Below, one piece after another: positions 54,603 through 64,000 of a DNA stretch of 64,000 nt (position 1 is its first letter; each line of letters opens with the position of its first letter). Under the pieces are notes generated by a model. The model saw only the letters and a program-made list of their open reading frames with translations. It ran no database searches and was not told where the DNA came from. Location of the stretch: positions 1 to 64,000 of the forward strand of contig JAVBXY010000038.1 of NCBI GenBank assembly GCA_030824275.1. The letters run 5' to 3'. Both the position numbers and the translations under genes were made by a program. The DNA is from Rhodocyclaceae bacterium (GTDB lineage Bacteria > Pseudomonadota > Gammaproteobacteria > Burkholderiales > Rhodocyclaceae).

Positions 54603-56441
54603 ATGGGTGTCGCAGTGTCAGGAAGACTAAGTCGGATATTCACCAAACCCTTGCTTGCGGTGGTCGCGGCCGCCATGCTGGCGGACGTTTTCGTCGTCGG
54701 GCTGGTGGTGGTTTCCTTGCAGGCGAGTTACCAGCAATACAAGGAACGGGCGGCCGTCACCTCGCGCAATACCAATCGCCTCGTGGCGACCGGCATTGCT
54801 GGTGAAATCGAACGTATCGACCTGGGTCTGAAGGTCGTGGGCGACGAGTATCTTCGCCAGCGGGTTTCCGGCCGCATTGATCGGCCATCGCTGACGCGCT
54901 TCTTGCAACGACAGCAGAGCCGGCTGCCCATGGCCGATGGCTTACGCATTGTCGATGCTGATGGCAACGTCGTCTACGGTGCTGATCAGGCACTACCCCT
55001 TGGAATTTCCGTCACTGATCGCGACTATTTCGTGGCTCTGCGTGACGATCCATCCCGTGATCTCGTCATCTCCAAGCCGGTGCTGGGCAAGGTCAGTGGC
55101 AAATCGGTGCTGATTTTCGCCCACCGGATGATCGCTGCCGACGGCAGGTTTGCCGGTGCGGTGATTGCGCCGGTGACCATCGCCTGGTTTGAAAATGTCT
55201 TCGCCAAACTGGAAACCGGACCGAAGGGCGCCGTCGTTTTGCGCGGCGACGCGAGCCGCGACTTCGACCTGCTGGGCCGTTTTCCTCCTGCCGGATTCGT
55301 CGGCCAGACCAAGGTCTCGGCCCAGTTCAAGGCGATGATCACCGCCAATCCGCAAGAGGGCACCTACGAGGCCCATGCGGGCGCGGACAATATCCGCCGT
55401 ACCTTTTCCTATCGGGCGGTGGGCGCTTATCCGCTGATTACCCTGGTCGGTCTCGGCACTGATGACATCCTCGCCGGCTGGTGGCGTGAAGTCACCAAGC
55501 TGACGGTGTTGGCCTCGGTTTTCATTGTGCTTTCGGCGCTGGGCGGCTGGATCGTGATGCGGGCGTGGAATGCGCGCACCAAGGCCTATGAGGAAATCCG
55601 CGTTCTCAATGCGGAACTCAAGCGGGACAACCTGGGCCGTCGTCAGGCGGAAATGGAGGTTTCGCGCCTCAACGCCGGGCTGGAACAACGGGTGCGCGAA
55701 CGCACGGCGGAGCTGGAGGTTGCCAACAAGGATCTCGAAAGCTTCTCCTATTCGGTCTCCCACGATTTGCGGGCACCGTTGCGGGCGATTGCTGGCTATT
55801 CGCAAATCCTGCTCGAGGACGAGGCGCCGAGACTTTCTGCGGACGGGCGAGGGGTGCTGGATCGCCTGCTCAACAGTACGGTCAAGATGAGCACCCTGAT
55901 CAACGATATCCTCGAATATTCACGGCTCGGTCGCCGTACGGTCGACCTGCATGCGGTGGACATGGCGGCCCTGGTGCGAGAAGTGGCGCTCCACTTCGCG
56001 GACGAATATCCCGCAGCGCAAATCCACATCGGCGACATGCCGCCCGTGCTGGGTGACCGGACCATGCTGGGGCAGGTATTGCAGAACCTGATTGGCAATG
56101 CGCTCAAATATTCCGCGAATAAGAACCTGGCCGAGATTAGCGTCGATACTGTCGACGAGGATGGTCGCCGGGTCTATTTCGTGCGGGACAACGGCGTCGG
56201 CTTCGATATGGCCTACGCGGGAAAGCTGTTCGGGATGTTCCAGCGCCTGCACGGCGACAGCGAATTTCCGGGCACCGGCGTCGGCTTGGCCATCGTCAAG
56301 CGACTGGTCGAGCGTCTTGGCGGGGAGGTTTGGGCCAAGGCCGCGCCGGACAAGGGGGCGACTTTCTACTTCACCGTGGGAACCCAGACCTCCGGCGATT
56401 CTCGGGCACCGAGCGAACCTGCCGAGACAAACCCGGCATAA
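54603..56441 (+). CDS. Cache-domain sensor histidine kinase
   Basis: 612 residues. TM1 about 15-39, periplasmic dCache-like domain about 45-290 (LRIVDADGNVVYGADQ, VTDRDYFVALRDDPS, ISKPVLGKVSGKSVLIFAHR), TM2 about 300-322, coiled coil, HisKA with YSVSHDLRAPLRAI (His about 387), HATPase_c with NLIGNALKYS, DNGVGFDM and GTGVGLAIVKRLVERLGG. This kinase core is of the bacteriophytochrome/Cph1-related type. No receiver in the protein and no response regulator adjacent. It lies upstream of the efflux genes by only eight bases and may be co-transcribed with them. Confidence 0.93.
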   Translation: MGVAVSGRLSRIFTKPLLAVVAAAMLADVFVVGLVVVSLQASYQQYKERAAVTSRNTNRLVATGIAGEIERIDLGLKVVGDEYLRQRVSGRIDRPSLTRFLQRQQSRLPMADGLRIVDADGNVVYGADQALPLGISVTDRDYFVALRDDPSRDLVISKPVLGKVSGKSVLIFAHRMIAADGRFAGAVIAPVTIAWFENVFAKLETGPKGAVVLRGDASRDFDLLGRFPPAGFVGQTKVSAQFKAMITANPQEGTYEAHAGADNIRRTFSYRAVGAYPLITLVGLGTDDILAGWWREVTKLTVLASVFIVLSALGGWIVMRAWNARTKAYEEIRVLNAELKRDNLGRRQAEMEVSRLNAGLEQRVRERTAELEVANKDLESFSYSVSHDLRAPLRAIAGYSQILLEDEAPRLSADGRGVLDRLLNSTVKMSTLINDILEYSRLGRRTVDLHAVDMAALVREVALHFADEYPAAQIHIGDMPPVLGDRTMLGQVLQNLIGNALKYSANKNLAEISVDTVDEDGRRVYFVRDNGVGFDMAYAGKLFGMFQRLHGDSEFPGTGVGLAIVKRLVERLGGEVWAKAAPDKGATFYFTVGTQTSGDSRAPSEPAETNPA

Positions 56442-56449
56442 TCATCAGC

Positions 56450-57613
56450 ATGAATACCTCTACTCTCCTGCGCCGAGGCGTTCCGGCGCTGATCGTGCTT
56501 GCGCTGCTCGGCGCCGGCCTTTGGTGGGGCACGCGGCCCAAGCCCGTTTCCGTGGTGATGAAGGCGGTGGATCGCGGCGCCGTGGAATCCACGGTGGTCA
56601 ATACCCGCGCCGGCACGGTCGAGGCCTGTCAGCGCACCAAGCTGTCCACCATCATGGGCGGACGCATCGAATATCTCGGCGTCAAGGAAGGCGACAAGGT
56701 CAAGAAGGGTCAGTTGCTGATGAAGCTCTGGAACGATGACCAGAAAGCGCAGCAGACCCTGGCCGAGAAGCAACGCAACGTGTCGAGCCAGCGCGTGGCG
56801 GAAGCCTGCACCACCGCCGCAACCGCCGAGCGCGAAGCCAAGCGGCAGGCCGATCTGCGTGCCAAGGGTTTCGTTTCCGAGGCCAAGGAGGATGCGGCCC
56901 GCAGCGAGGCAGCCACCCGCCGCGCGGCTTGCGAAACTGCGCGCGCCGATGTCGGCCAGGCCGAGGCGCGGATTGCCGTGACCAAGGTGGAGCAGGGCCG
57001 CATTGCGCTTTATGCACCCTTCGACGGCACGGTGGCGAAGATCGTCGGTGAACTGGGCGAGTATTCGACGCCCTCGCCGCCAGGCGTGCCGACGCCGCCG
57101 GCCATCGATCTGATCGACGAGACCTGCCTTTACGTCAATGCGCCGATGGATGAGGTGGATGCGCCGCGCATACAGGACGGACTGCCGGTGCGGGTGACGC
57201 TGGACGCGCTGCCCAAGCAGCCGCTCAAGGGCAAAGTGCGACGCGTTGCGCCCTATGTTTCGGCGGTGGAGAAGCAGGCGCGCACCGTGGATGTGGAAGT
57301 GGATTTCGAGCGCCCGGAAAACGCCCGCCTGTTGGTGGGCTATAGCGCCGACGTCGAGATCGTGCTCGATGTCCGGCCCAGTGCCCTGCGTGTGCCGACC
57401 GCCGCCCTGATCGAGGGCAACAAGGTACTGGTGCTGAACGCCGACAGCGGCAAGCTGGAGGAGCGCAAGGTCAAGGCCGGCCTTGCCAATTGGGAATACA
57501 CCGAGGTGCTCGAAGGTCTCAAGGATGGCGAGCGTATCGTCACCTCGCTGGAGCGCGACGGCGTGAAAGTCGGCGTTCGCGCCACGGCGGAAGCTGAGCC
57601 AAAAGCCAAATAG
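56450..57613 (+). CDS. Periplasmic adaptor subunit of a MacAB-like efflux system
   Basis: 387 residues from ATG 56450 (MNTSTLLRRGVPALIVLALL), which gives an N-terminal membrane anchor; the longer open frame overlaps the kinase gene. Family: HlyD/MacA membrane fusion protein with the split lipoyl/barrel-sandwich halves (GRIEYLGVKEGDKVKKGQLL and LYAPFDGTVAKIVGELGEY), a helical hairpin (about 85-165) and a beta-barrel with VPTAALIEGNKVLVL. It would bridge the ABC transporter and an outer-membrane factor, which is not in the window. One base separates its stop from the ATPase start. Confidence 0.93.
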   Translation: MNTSTLLRRGVPALIVLALLGAGLWWGTRPKPVSVVMKAVDRGAVESTVVNTRAGTVEACQRTKLSTIMGGRIEYLGVKEGDKVKKGQLLMKLWNDDQKAQQTLAEKQRNVSSQRVAEACTTAATAEREAKRQADLRAKGFVSEAKEDAARSEAATRRAACETARADVGQAEARIAVTKVEQGRIALYAPFDGTVAKIVGELGEYSTPSPPGVPTPPAIDLIDETCLYVNAPMDEVDAPRIQDGLPVRVTLDALPKQPLKGKVRRVAPYVSAVEKQARTVDVEVDFERPENARLLVGYSADVEIVLDVRPSALRVPTAALIEGNKVLVLNADSGKLEERKVKAGLANWEYTEVLEGLKDGERIVTSLERDGVKVGVRATAEAEPKAK

Positions 57614-57614
57614 C

Positions 57615-58331
<717 letters not shown>

Positions 58332-58339
58332 AACAAGCC

Positions 58340-59548
58340 ATGCGCACCGCCGACGTCCTGCGCTTCGCCCGCGATGCCGCTGCCGGTTATCCACTGCGCA
58401 CGGGGCTGTCGGTGCTGGCCATGGCCATCGGCGTCGCTGCCGTTGTCGTCCTCACGGCGCTCGGCGATGGTGCCCGCCGCTATGTGGTGGACCAGTTCTC
58501 CTCCCTGGGCAGCAACCTCGTCATCGTCCTCCCGGGTCGTTCCGGTACCGGTGGTTTCAGCCCGGTTAATGCGGTGACTCGCACGCCGCGCGATCTGACC
58601 ATCGACGATGCGGCGGCCCTGATGCGCCTGCCCTCCGTGCGTCGTGTCTCGCCGCTGACGGCGGGCACGTCGGAGATCAGCGCCGGTGGCCGCCTGCGCG
58701 AAGTGGTGGTGGCCGGCGTGGCAGCGCCCTACCGTGAGATCCGCAATTTCCAGATGGCCCAGGGCAGCTTCCTGCCCGAATCGGACTGGAGCCGGCCGAT
58801 GCCCGTCGCCGTGATCGGGGCCAGCTTGCGCACGGAACTCTTCGGTAACCAGCCGGCGCTGGGCCAGTTCGTCCGCGTCGGTGATCGCCGGGTCCGCATC
58901 ATCGGCGTGCTCAAACCCGTGGGGCAGGGCCTGGGGATGAACACCGACGAAGTGGTCATCGTGCCGGTGGCGCTGGCCCAGGCCCTCTTCGACACCAACA
59001 CGCTGTTCCGCATCCTGATCGAAACCCGCAGCCGCAATCATCTTGAGGAAGCCAAGCGGGAAGTAGCCGCCGTCCTCAAGGCTCGCCATGGCGACGAAGA
59101 GGATGTGACGGTCATCACCCAGGACGCCGTGCTGGCGACTTTCGACAAGCTGCTGCGCGCGCTGACGGCGGCGGTGGCCGGCATCGCCGCCATCAGTCTG
59201 GCGGTGGCCGGCATCCTGGTAATGAACGTGATGCTGGTGGCCGTGACCCAGCGCACGGCCGAGATCGGCCTGCTCAAGGCGCTCGGCGCCCAGGGGCGGA
59301 CGATACGCATGGCCTTCCTCGCCGAGGCGGCGATGCTGTCATTCTTCGGTGCGCTGGCCGGCTACCTGCTCGGCCAGCTCGGCGCCTTCGTCCTGCGCCA
59401 GATGTTCCCCGTCTTTCCGGCCTATCCGCCGGACTGGGCGGTCATCGCCGGTCTGGGCACCGCCCTGTCGACGGGTTTGATCTTCGGCATCATGCCGGCA
59501 CGGCGAGCCGCGCAGCTCGATCCGGTGCAGGCCCTGATGAAGCACTAG
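58340..59548 (+). CDS. MacB-like ABC transporter permease
   Basis: 402 residues. N-terminal helix, a large periplasmic MacB_PCD domain (about 45-260) and three C-terminal helices of the FtsX family: SLAVAGILVMNVMLVAVTQRTAEIGLLKA is split here as the hallmark ending TAEIGLLKALGAQGR. The C-terminus MPARRAAQLDPVQALMKH is typical. Works with the ATPase at 57615; with the second permease it probably forms a heterodimeric channel. Substrate unknown (lipids, peptides or macrolides in characterised relatives). Confidence 0.94.
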   Translation: MRTADVLRFARDAAAGYPLRTGLSVLAMAIGVAAVVVLTALGDGARRYVVDQFSSLGSNLVIVLPGRSGTGGFSPVNAVTRTPRDLTIDDAAALMRLPSVRRVSPLTAGTSEISAGGRLREVVVAGVAAPYREIRNFQMAQGSFLPESDWSRPMPVAVIGASLRTELFGNQPALGQFVRVGDRRVRIIGVLKPVGQGLGMNTDEVVIVPVALAQALFDTNTLFRILIETRSRNHLEEAKREVAAVLKARHGDEEDVTVITQDAVLATFDKLLRALTAAVAGIAAISLAVAGILVMNVMLVAVTQRTAEIGLLKALGAQGRTIRMAFLAEAAMLSFFGALAGYLLGQLGAFVLRQMFPVFPAYPPDWAVIAGLGTALSTGLIFGIMPARRAAQLDPVQALMKH

Positions 59549-59559
59549 AGGCCAGGACG

Positions 59560-60762
59560 ATGCCCATCATCGACGCCATCCGCCTCGCCCTGCGCTCCAT
59601 CGTCGCCCAGCGCCTGCGCAGCTTTCTGACCCTGCTCGGCATTGCCGTCGGCATTGCGGCGGTGATCCTACTCACCTCCATCGGCGAGGGCATCCATCGC
59701 TATGTGCTGAACGAGTTCAGCCAGTTCGGCACCAATGTCGTCGGCGTCCATCCGGGCAAGACCAAGACTGGCGGTGCCTCACTCTCCGGCCTGCCATCGA
59801 GCGCACGGCCGCTGTCGCTGGAGGATGCCGAGGCCCTCAAGCGCCTGCCCAACGTGGTGGCGGTGACCCCCAGCCTGTTCGGCAATGCGGAAGTGGATGG
59901 CAATGGCCGCCTGCGCCGGGTCTCGGTATATGGCGTAGGCCCGGACATGCTGACCGTGTTCAAGGGCAAGGTCAGCACCGGCCAGTTCCTGCCGCCGGAT
60001 GACGCCACCAACGCCCGGGCCGTGGTGGTGCTCGGCTCCAAGCTGAAGAACGAACTGTTCGGTGCCGAGAATGCGCTGGGTACGCGCGTGCGCATCGGCG
60101 GCTTGCAATTCCGCGTCATCGGCGTGCTTGCCTCGAAGGGCCAGTTCCTCGGCATCGATCTCGATGACACCGCCTTCATCCCGGCGGCGCGTGCCATGGA
60201 ACTGTTCAATCGCGATGGCCTCAATGAAATCGACGTCGCCGCTGCCGAGGGGGTGCCCGCCGCCAGCGTCGTCGCCACGGTCAAGGAGGTGATGAAGGCT
60301 CGCCACGGCCGTGAGGACTTCACCATCGTCAGCCAGGAGGAAATGCTGTCCACCCTGTCCAGCATCCTCGACGTGCTGACCATGGCGGTCGGCGCACTCG
60401 GCGGCATCTCGCTGCTGGTGGGCGGTGTCGGCATCGTCACCATCATGACCATCGCCGTCACCGAGCGCACCAACGAAATCGGCCTGCTGGTCGCCCTCGG
60501 TGCGCGGCGGCGGACTATCCTCGGCCTCTTCCTCGGCGAGGCCGTGGCCCTGGCCGCCATCGGCGGCGCCGCCGGCTTGCTGCTCGGTATCGGCCTGGCC
60601 CAGTTGATCCAGCTGGTAGTGCCGGCGCTGCCGGTGCATACGCCGCTGTCCTTCGTGCTTCTGGCCGAAGTGCTGGCCATGATCATCGGCCTCGCCGCCG
60701 GCGTACTGCCTGCGCGGCGAGCCGCGCTGCTCGATCCGGTGGAAGCGCTGCGCGCCGAGTAA
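59560..60762 (+). CDS. MacB-like ABC transporter permease, second subunit
   Basis: 400 residues, same build as the previous gene: N-terminal helix (LRSFLTLLGIAVGIAAVILL), MacB_PCD periplasmic domain, and a C-terminal FtsX domain with TERTNEIGLLVALGARRRTI and the ending LPARRAALLDPVEALRAE. The two permeases are clearly paralogs, a tandem duplication that gives a four-gene adaptor-ATPase-permease-permease operon. Stop at 60762, after which the leader of the chemoreceptor gene begins. Confidence 0.94.
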   Translation: MPIIDAIRLALRSIVAQRLRSFLTLLGIAVGIAAVILLTSIGEGIHRYVLNEFSQFGTNVVGVHPGKTKTGGASLSGLPSSARPLSLEDAEALKRLPNVVAVTPSLFGNAEVDGNGRLRRVSVYGVGPDMLTVFKGKVSTGQFLPPDDATNARAVVVLGSKLKNELFGAENALGTRVRIGGLQFRVIGVLASKGQFLGIDLDDTAFIPAARAMELFNRDGLNEIDVAAAEGVPAASVVATVKEVMKARHGREDFTIVSQEEMLSTLSSILDVLTMAVGALGGISLLVGGVGIVTIMTIAVTERTNEIGLLVALGARRRTILGLFLGEAVALAAIGGAAGLLLGIGLAQLIQLVVPALPVHTPLSFVLLAEVLAMIIGLAAGVLPARRAALLDPVEALRAE

Positions 60763-60848
60763 ATAGCCCTAACGCAAGTACGCAATTAGTGAGGTAGAAT
60801 CCGCGCGCCGATTCAATATTCATAAAGTAATAAACATGCATCGGTCCT

Positions 60849-60935
60849 GCTCAAGGTGCTCCCTGTCGAAAGAAGGGCGCGCAAAGCGTCAGGTCTAAAG
60901 GTCCTCGGACCCACGATCAAGGCGTCGCCAGGAAG
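60849..60935 (+). promoter_or_regulatory. Structured leader, possible c-di-GMP-I (GEMM) riboswitch
   Basis: In the 239-bp leader of the chemoreceptor gene a hairpin CCCT-G-TC-GAAA-GA-AGGG (60861-60877) with a GNRA tetraloop is followed by CGCAAAGC (60880-60887) and then AGGTCTAAAGG, and by a GGTC-CTCG-GACC hairpin (60900-60911). GEMM RNAs have this order: GAAA-capped helix, CGCAAAGCC, GG-CCUAA tetraloop receptor. The 3' conserved strand and the 5' GCAAACC are not convincing, so this is a candidate only. A second GCGCAAAGC (60953-60961) lies further down. The rest of 60763-61001 shows AT-rich promoter-like sequence and the ribosome site AGGGGAG. Confidence 0.4.
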
Positions 60936-61001
60936 GGAGGAGCCCTGCCTGTGCGCAAAGCCACCTTCCCTCGTTTCGTCTCGTTTTCTTAGGGGAGATT
61001 C

Positions 61002-62624
61002 ATGGCTTCGTCGTTTACGATCAAAAAAATCATTGCCCTGTCGACGCTGTTCGGCCTAGTGTTGCTCGGCATCCTGCTCGGTGTGGTCTGGCGCGGTTTT
61101 TCGAGCAGCATCGATGCCTCGCACAATGAACATCAGGTGTCGCAGAAGGCCATGCTGGCCATGTTGCAGGCCCGTTTCAACGTGGTCCAGATCCAGCAGT
61201 TCCTGACCGACGTCTCCGCCACCGGAGAAACCGATGGATTCAAGGCGGCGGAGGAAAATCTCAAGGAGGCGAAGGCCAGTCTCGCTGCCCTGGGACAACT
61301 GCAACCCGATCTGCAAGCGCGGATCACTCTCATCGAAACCCGCCTGGCCCAATTCAACGAGGTCGGGATTCGCATGGCCAATAGCTATGTGAGCACGGGG
61401 CGCGAGGCCGGCAACCAGATCATGAAGGCCCCGAACGATGGCTTCGATGCCAGGGCCGAGGCGCTGACCAGCGAGTTGCAACGCCTGGAAAAGGTCATTC
61501 GGGACCGGATGACGATGACGGCAGACAATACCGAGCGCAGCATCGAAACGGCGCGTCTGCTCAGCGTCGGGCTCGGGCTCGGCATTGCACTGCTGCTCGT
61601 CGGCTCCGGGCTGATGCTGTACCGCATATTGATCAAGCTGCTCGGCGACGAGCCGGCGGAAGTCTCCCGTCTGACCCGGCAGGTGGCCGATGGCGACATG
61701 ATCTTCCAGCGCGCGACGGAGTCCATTCCAGCGGCCAGCCTGCTCCACTCCCTGCGGGAAATGACAGGACGCCTGCGTGCGACTCTGATCGACGTGTTGG
61801 CGCATTCCGTCCATGTCCGGGAATCGGCCACCGTCATTGCCCAGGGAATGGATCGGGTGATGAATGGCAGCGCCAGCCAGAACGACGCTGCACGAGCCAT
61901 CACCAGCGCCACCGAGGAGCTGGCGGAGAGCGTTGACTCGGTCTATGACCACGCCGATTCCATCCAGAAGGAAATGACCCAGACCGAGACCGTCTGTGTC
62001 GAAGGCGAGGAACTCATGGCGCGGGCGACCGTCGATATCCGTCATATTGCCGCCAGCGTTGAACATGCTGCCGTGGGCATCCGCTCCCTGGAGAGCGAGA
62101 CGGAGGCGATCTCCGCCATGGTCAAGCTGATCCACGACATTGCCGACCAGACCAATCTGCTTGCGCTCAACGCGGCCATCGAGGCGGCTCGGGCCGGCGA
62201 ACAGGGGCGCGGCTTCGCCGTGGTGGCCGACGAGGTTCGCAAACTGGCGGAGAACACCAGCAGCACGACTACCAACATCACCGGCAAGATCGAGCACATC
62301 CGCCAATTGACCCATGTTTCCGCCGAGGACATGAAGCAGAGCGTGGATCAGGTGGCCGTCGGGGTCACCGAAATTGAACGTGCCTCAAGCGCCTTCACCC
62401 GGACGCGGGAGCTGGCCCATCAGACCACCGTTCGCTTCCTGGATATTTCGGCGGCACTGCGCGAGCAGAAAAGCGCAGCCCACGAGATCGCCCGCCAGGT
62501 GGAGCGGATTGCCGCGATGTCCGACGAGAACATGGGTGTGATCGAGCAAAGTCGTGCTGGCGCGTATTCTCTGGACAATCAGACCGAGTACCTGAAGGCG
62601 TCGCTGGCCGGTTTCCGCGTGTGA
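61002..62624 (+). CDS. Methyl-accepting chemotaxis protein
   Basis: 540 residues. TM1 about 9-29, periplasmic helical sensor (four-helix-bundle type, about 32-185), TM2 about 186-207, short HAMP-like segment, then a cytoplasmic signalling domain with the hairpin tip [38 protein letters not shown], the CheA/CheW-binding region. It senses an unknown stimulus and controls the chemotaxis kinase. AGGGGAG precedes ATG 61002. It follows a long structured leader that could place it under c-di-GMP control. No C-terminal CheR-tethering pentapeptide is present. Confidence 0.95.
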   Translation: MASSFTIKKIIALSTLFGLVLLGILLGVVWRGFSSSIDASHNEHQVSQKAMLAMLQARFNVVQIQQFLTDVSATGETDGFKAAEENLKEAKASLAALGQLQPDLQARITLIETRLAQFNEVGIRMANSYVSTGREAGNQIMKAPNDGFDARAEALTSELQRLEKVIRDRMTMTADNTERSIETARLLSVGLGLGIALLLVGSGLMLYRILIKLLGDEPAEVSRLTRQVADGDMIFQRATESIPAASLLHSLREMTGRLRATLIDVLAHSVHVRESATVIAQGMDRVMNGSASQNDAARAITSATEELAESVDSVYDHADSIQKEMTQTETVCVEGEELMARATVDIRHIAASVEHAAVGIRSLESETEAISAMVKLIHDIADQTNLLALNAAIEAARAGEQGRGFAVVADEVRKLAENTSSTTTNITGKIEHIRQLTHVSAEDMKQSVDQVAVGVTEIERASSAFTRTRELAHQTTVRFLDISAALREQKSAAHEIARQVERIAAMSDENMGVIEQSRAGAYSLDNQTEYLKASLAGFRV

Positions 62625-62637
62625 TCGGCGCTTGATC

Positions 62638-62681
62638 CACGTTTGTCGATAGTGTTCTGAACGGCGACGAAACACGTTTGT
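62638..62681. repeat. 9-bp direct repeat between chemoreceptor genes
   Basis: CACGTTTGT at 62638-62646 and 62673-62681, 35 bp apart, in the 107-bp gap before the second chemoreceptor gene. Possible regulator half-sites; nothing further is seen in the gap. Confidence 0.4.
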
Positions 62682-62731
62682 AACAGGCGGCCATTAGGCT
62701 GGCTGACTCTGTCTCACGGAGTGGCCTTCCT

Positions 62732-64000
62732 ATGCTCGCCTATCTCGTCCAGCCGATTTCCGGGCTGATGCACCGCCTTTCCTTCCAGAAGAAGTTCATC
62801 CTCGCCGGCGGCCTGATGGTCGTCGCGCTGCTGGTGGCGCTGGCCCCCGGTGTGCTACGCATGAAGCGCGACCTCGACGAACTCCAGCGTCGGCAGGCTG
62901 GTATCGATGCCATTGCGCAAAGCCTCGCCACCTTGGCCGCAACCAGTGCCCATCGCGAACTGCATCTGCTGTCCCTGCGTGGACTGGCCGATAACGCCGA
63001 CGCCCTGAAAGCCTCTGCCTCCGCACTGGAAACCCGTATCACCGGTTTGCGCACGGTGGTGATCGCCGATCCCGAGGTAGCTGCCATTGCCACCGAAATG
63101 AATGCCGCCTGGGGTACGCTGCGCGAGCGCTCCGGCGGGCGTTACAACGCCGTCAAGGCCAATGCCGATTATGCCGTTCTGCTGAGCGCCCAGCGTCGTC
63201 ATCTCGATGCAATGGCCGCTGCTACGGGCATGCTACGCGAGTCGGCGCCGGCGGCACGGCGCCAGGCCACGCAACTCGCGGTGGACCTGCCGGAACTAAG
63301 CCTGGCCCTGAGCGAGGCCGGCGCCCTCGGCGTGACCGTGGCCGCCGGACTGGCCAATGACGAGGACCGCCAGCGCCTGGCCTATCTAAGCCAGCATCTG
63401 CTGCACATGGCCGACAGCGGCCGCTTTTCCGCCAAGGGGAACGAAGCGTTGTCCGGCGCCGTGAGCGGCCTGGGCAATCTGCTGCTCAACCGGGGCGTAC
63501 TCCATCCCGAGAATGGCATCCCTGTCGCCGAACTGACGGCGGCGACGCGGGCCGCCGCAGAGGGCGCGACTGGCGTGGCGACGCTGACGGCGAATGGCCT
63601 GCGTGCCGACCTGGCCGCGCGCCATGCCGACATGCTTGCGCTCTTCGCGGCGCAACTGGCGGCCATCGGCATCATCCTGGCAGTGGCGACCTATGTCTTC
63701 GTCGGCTTCTGGCACGCCTCGCGGGAGACCATCGATGCGCTGGTGGCAGCGACCGAGCGCATCATCGCCGGCGATCTCAACTCGGAGGCGCGGGTGCGTT
63801 CCCGCGACGAGTTGTCCAAGATCGCTGGCCGCTTCAATGAACTGGCCAGCACGCTGCGCGAGGTCATCGGCCACATCGCCGAGCACAGCCATCGCGTCAC
63901 CGCCATGGCCGGCGATCTCAGCCGCTCGGCCAATCGCGTCATCGGCAACACCGAGGAACAGGCCCGCGCCACCTTGGCCACCTCGGCCTCGGTGCAGCAG
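62732..64000 (+). CDS. Methyl-accepting chemotaxis protein, 3' end outside the window
   Basis: 423 codons are visible from ATG 62732 (MLAYLVQPISGLMHRLSFQK) to the window edge, all open. TM1 about 21-42, a long periplasmic helical sensor domain (about 45-310), TM2 about 313-330 (LAAIGIILAVATYVFVGFW), HAMP about 332-385 (LVAATERIIAGDLNSEARVR SRDELSKIAGRFNEL) and the beginning of the signalling domain. The hairpin tip lies beyond the window. It probably belongs to a chemoreceptor of the nitrate/nitrite-sensing-like helical type by length, but that is not certain. Confidence 0.88.
   Translation, partial: MLAYLVQPISGLMHRLSFQKKFILAGGLMVVALLVALAPGVLRMKRDLDELQRRQAGIDAIAQSLATLAATSAHRELHLLSLRGLADNADALKASASALETRITGLRTVVIADPEVAAIATEMNAAWGTLRERSGGRYNAVKANADYAVLLSAQRRHLDAMAAATGMLRESAPAARRQATQLAVDLPELSLALSEAGALGVTVAAGLANDEDRQRLAYLSQHLLHMADSGRFSAKGNEALSGAVSGLGNLLLNRGVLHPENGIPVAELTAATRAAAEGATGVATLTANGLRADLAARHADMLALFAAQLAAIGIILAVATYVFVGFWHASRETIDALVAATERIIAGDLNSEARVRSRDELSKIAGRFNELASTLREVIGHIAEHSHRVTAMAGDLSRSANRVIGNTEEQARATLATSASVQQ

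Noticed and set aside
63240..63260. GTCGGCGCCGGCGGCACGG in the second chemoreceptor gene as a repeat copy.
   Set aside because: Lacks the A-run and fits ordinary Ala/Pro/Arg codons of a helical region; chance match is plausible in GC-rich DNA.

Overview
The window is about 64 kb of GC-rich bacterial chromosome. The proteins (NadC, NnrD/E, DnaE2, Hsp33, MASE2-GGDEF, 4HB-type chemoreceptors) and the mix of many two-component and c-di-GMP proteins fit a betaproteobacterium, probably of the Rhodocyclales or a neighbouring order. That placement is an inference from protein character, not a computed phylogeny.

Layout. (i) 1-3470 is a chromosomal integron. Four complete gene cassettes and the start of a fifth lie on the minus strand, each closed by an attC site. 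They are followed by an attI region, a LexA-type box and a full-length integron integrase on the plus strand. (ii) The error-prone polymerase gene dnaE2 follows the integrase directly (3488-6580). (iii) 6600-7872 looks like the scar of an integrated element beside tRNA-Ser(GGA): a 13-bp copy of the tRNA 3' end, a DUF4258/DUF2283 pair and the tail of a secretin gene. (iv) 7915-14402 is housekeeping: nadC, an FMN-binding glutamate-synthase-like protein, NnrD/E, a GST, two-subunit AzlCD and an EamA transporter. (v) 14462-30173 holds a PAS histidine kinase, two diguanylate cyclases, a GGDEF-EAL protein, a phospholipase-D lipoprotein operon, an AAA ATPase, a LysR regulator with a possible divergent small RNA, and dinB.

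(vi) 31655-49574 is the most striking region: eight same-strand signalling genes, several overlapping by 1-4 bases. They encode a periplasmic binding protein, a hybrid kinase, a Cache-GAF protein without output domain, a second hybrid kinase with Hpt, a CheB-CheR fusion, a 4HB-HAMP-GAF-PAS protein without output domain, a REC-HD-GYP phosphodiesterase and a REC-REC-kinase. I read this as one multi-input phosphorelay whose visible output is c-di-GMP breakdown. No DNA-binding regulator is encoded in it. (vii) 49602-60762 carries an EamA transporter, a spermidine-synthase-like protein, an Hsp33 with a degraded zinc centre, an ArsC-like protein, a DUF2157/DUF4824 pair, a Cache kinase and a MacA/MacB-like efflux set with two permeases. 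(viii) 60763-64000 has two chemoreceptor genes, the first behind a structured leader that may be a c-di-GMP riboswitch; the second runs off the window.

Across the window runs a short interspersed repeat (core GTCGGCGCTGGCGGGACGG preceded by an A-run). I found 12 copies, in both orientations, four between genes and eight inside coding sequences. Two identical copies bracket the Hpt domain of the large hybrid kinase, and a decayed copy sits at the equivalent linker of the sister kinase that lacks Hpt. No CRISPR array, rRNA or intact insertion sequence was seen, and no gap between genes exceeds about 300 bases.
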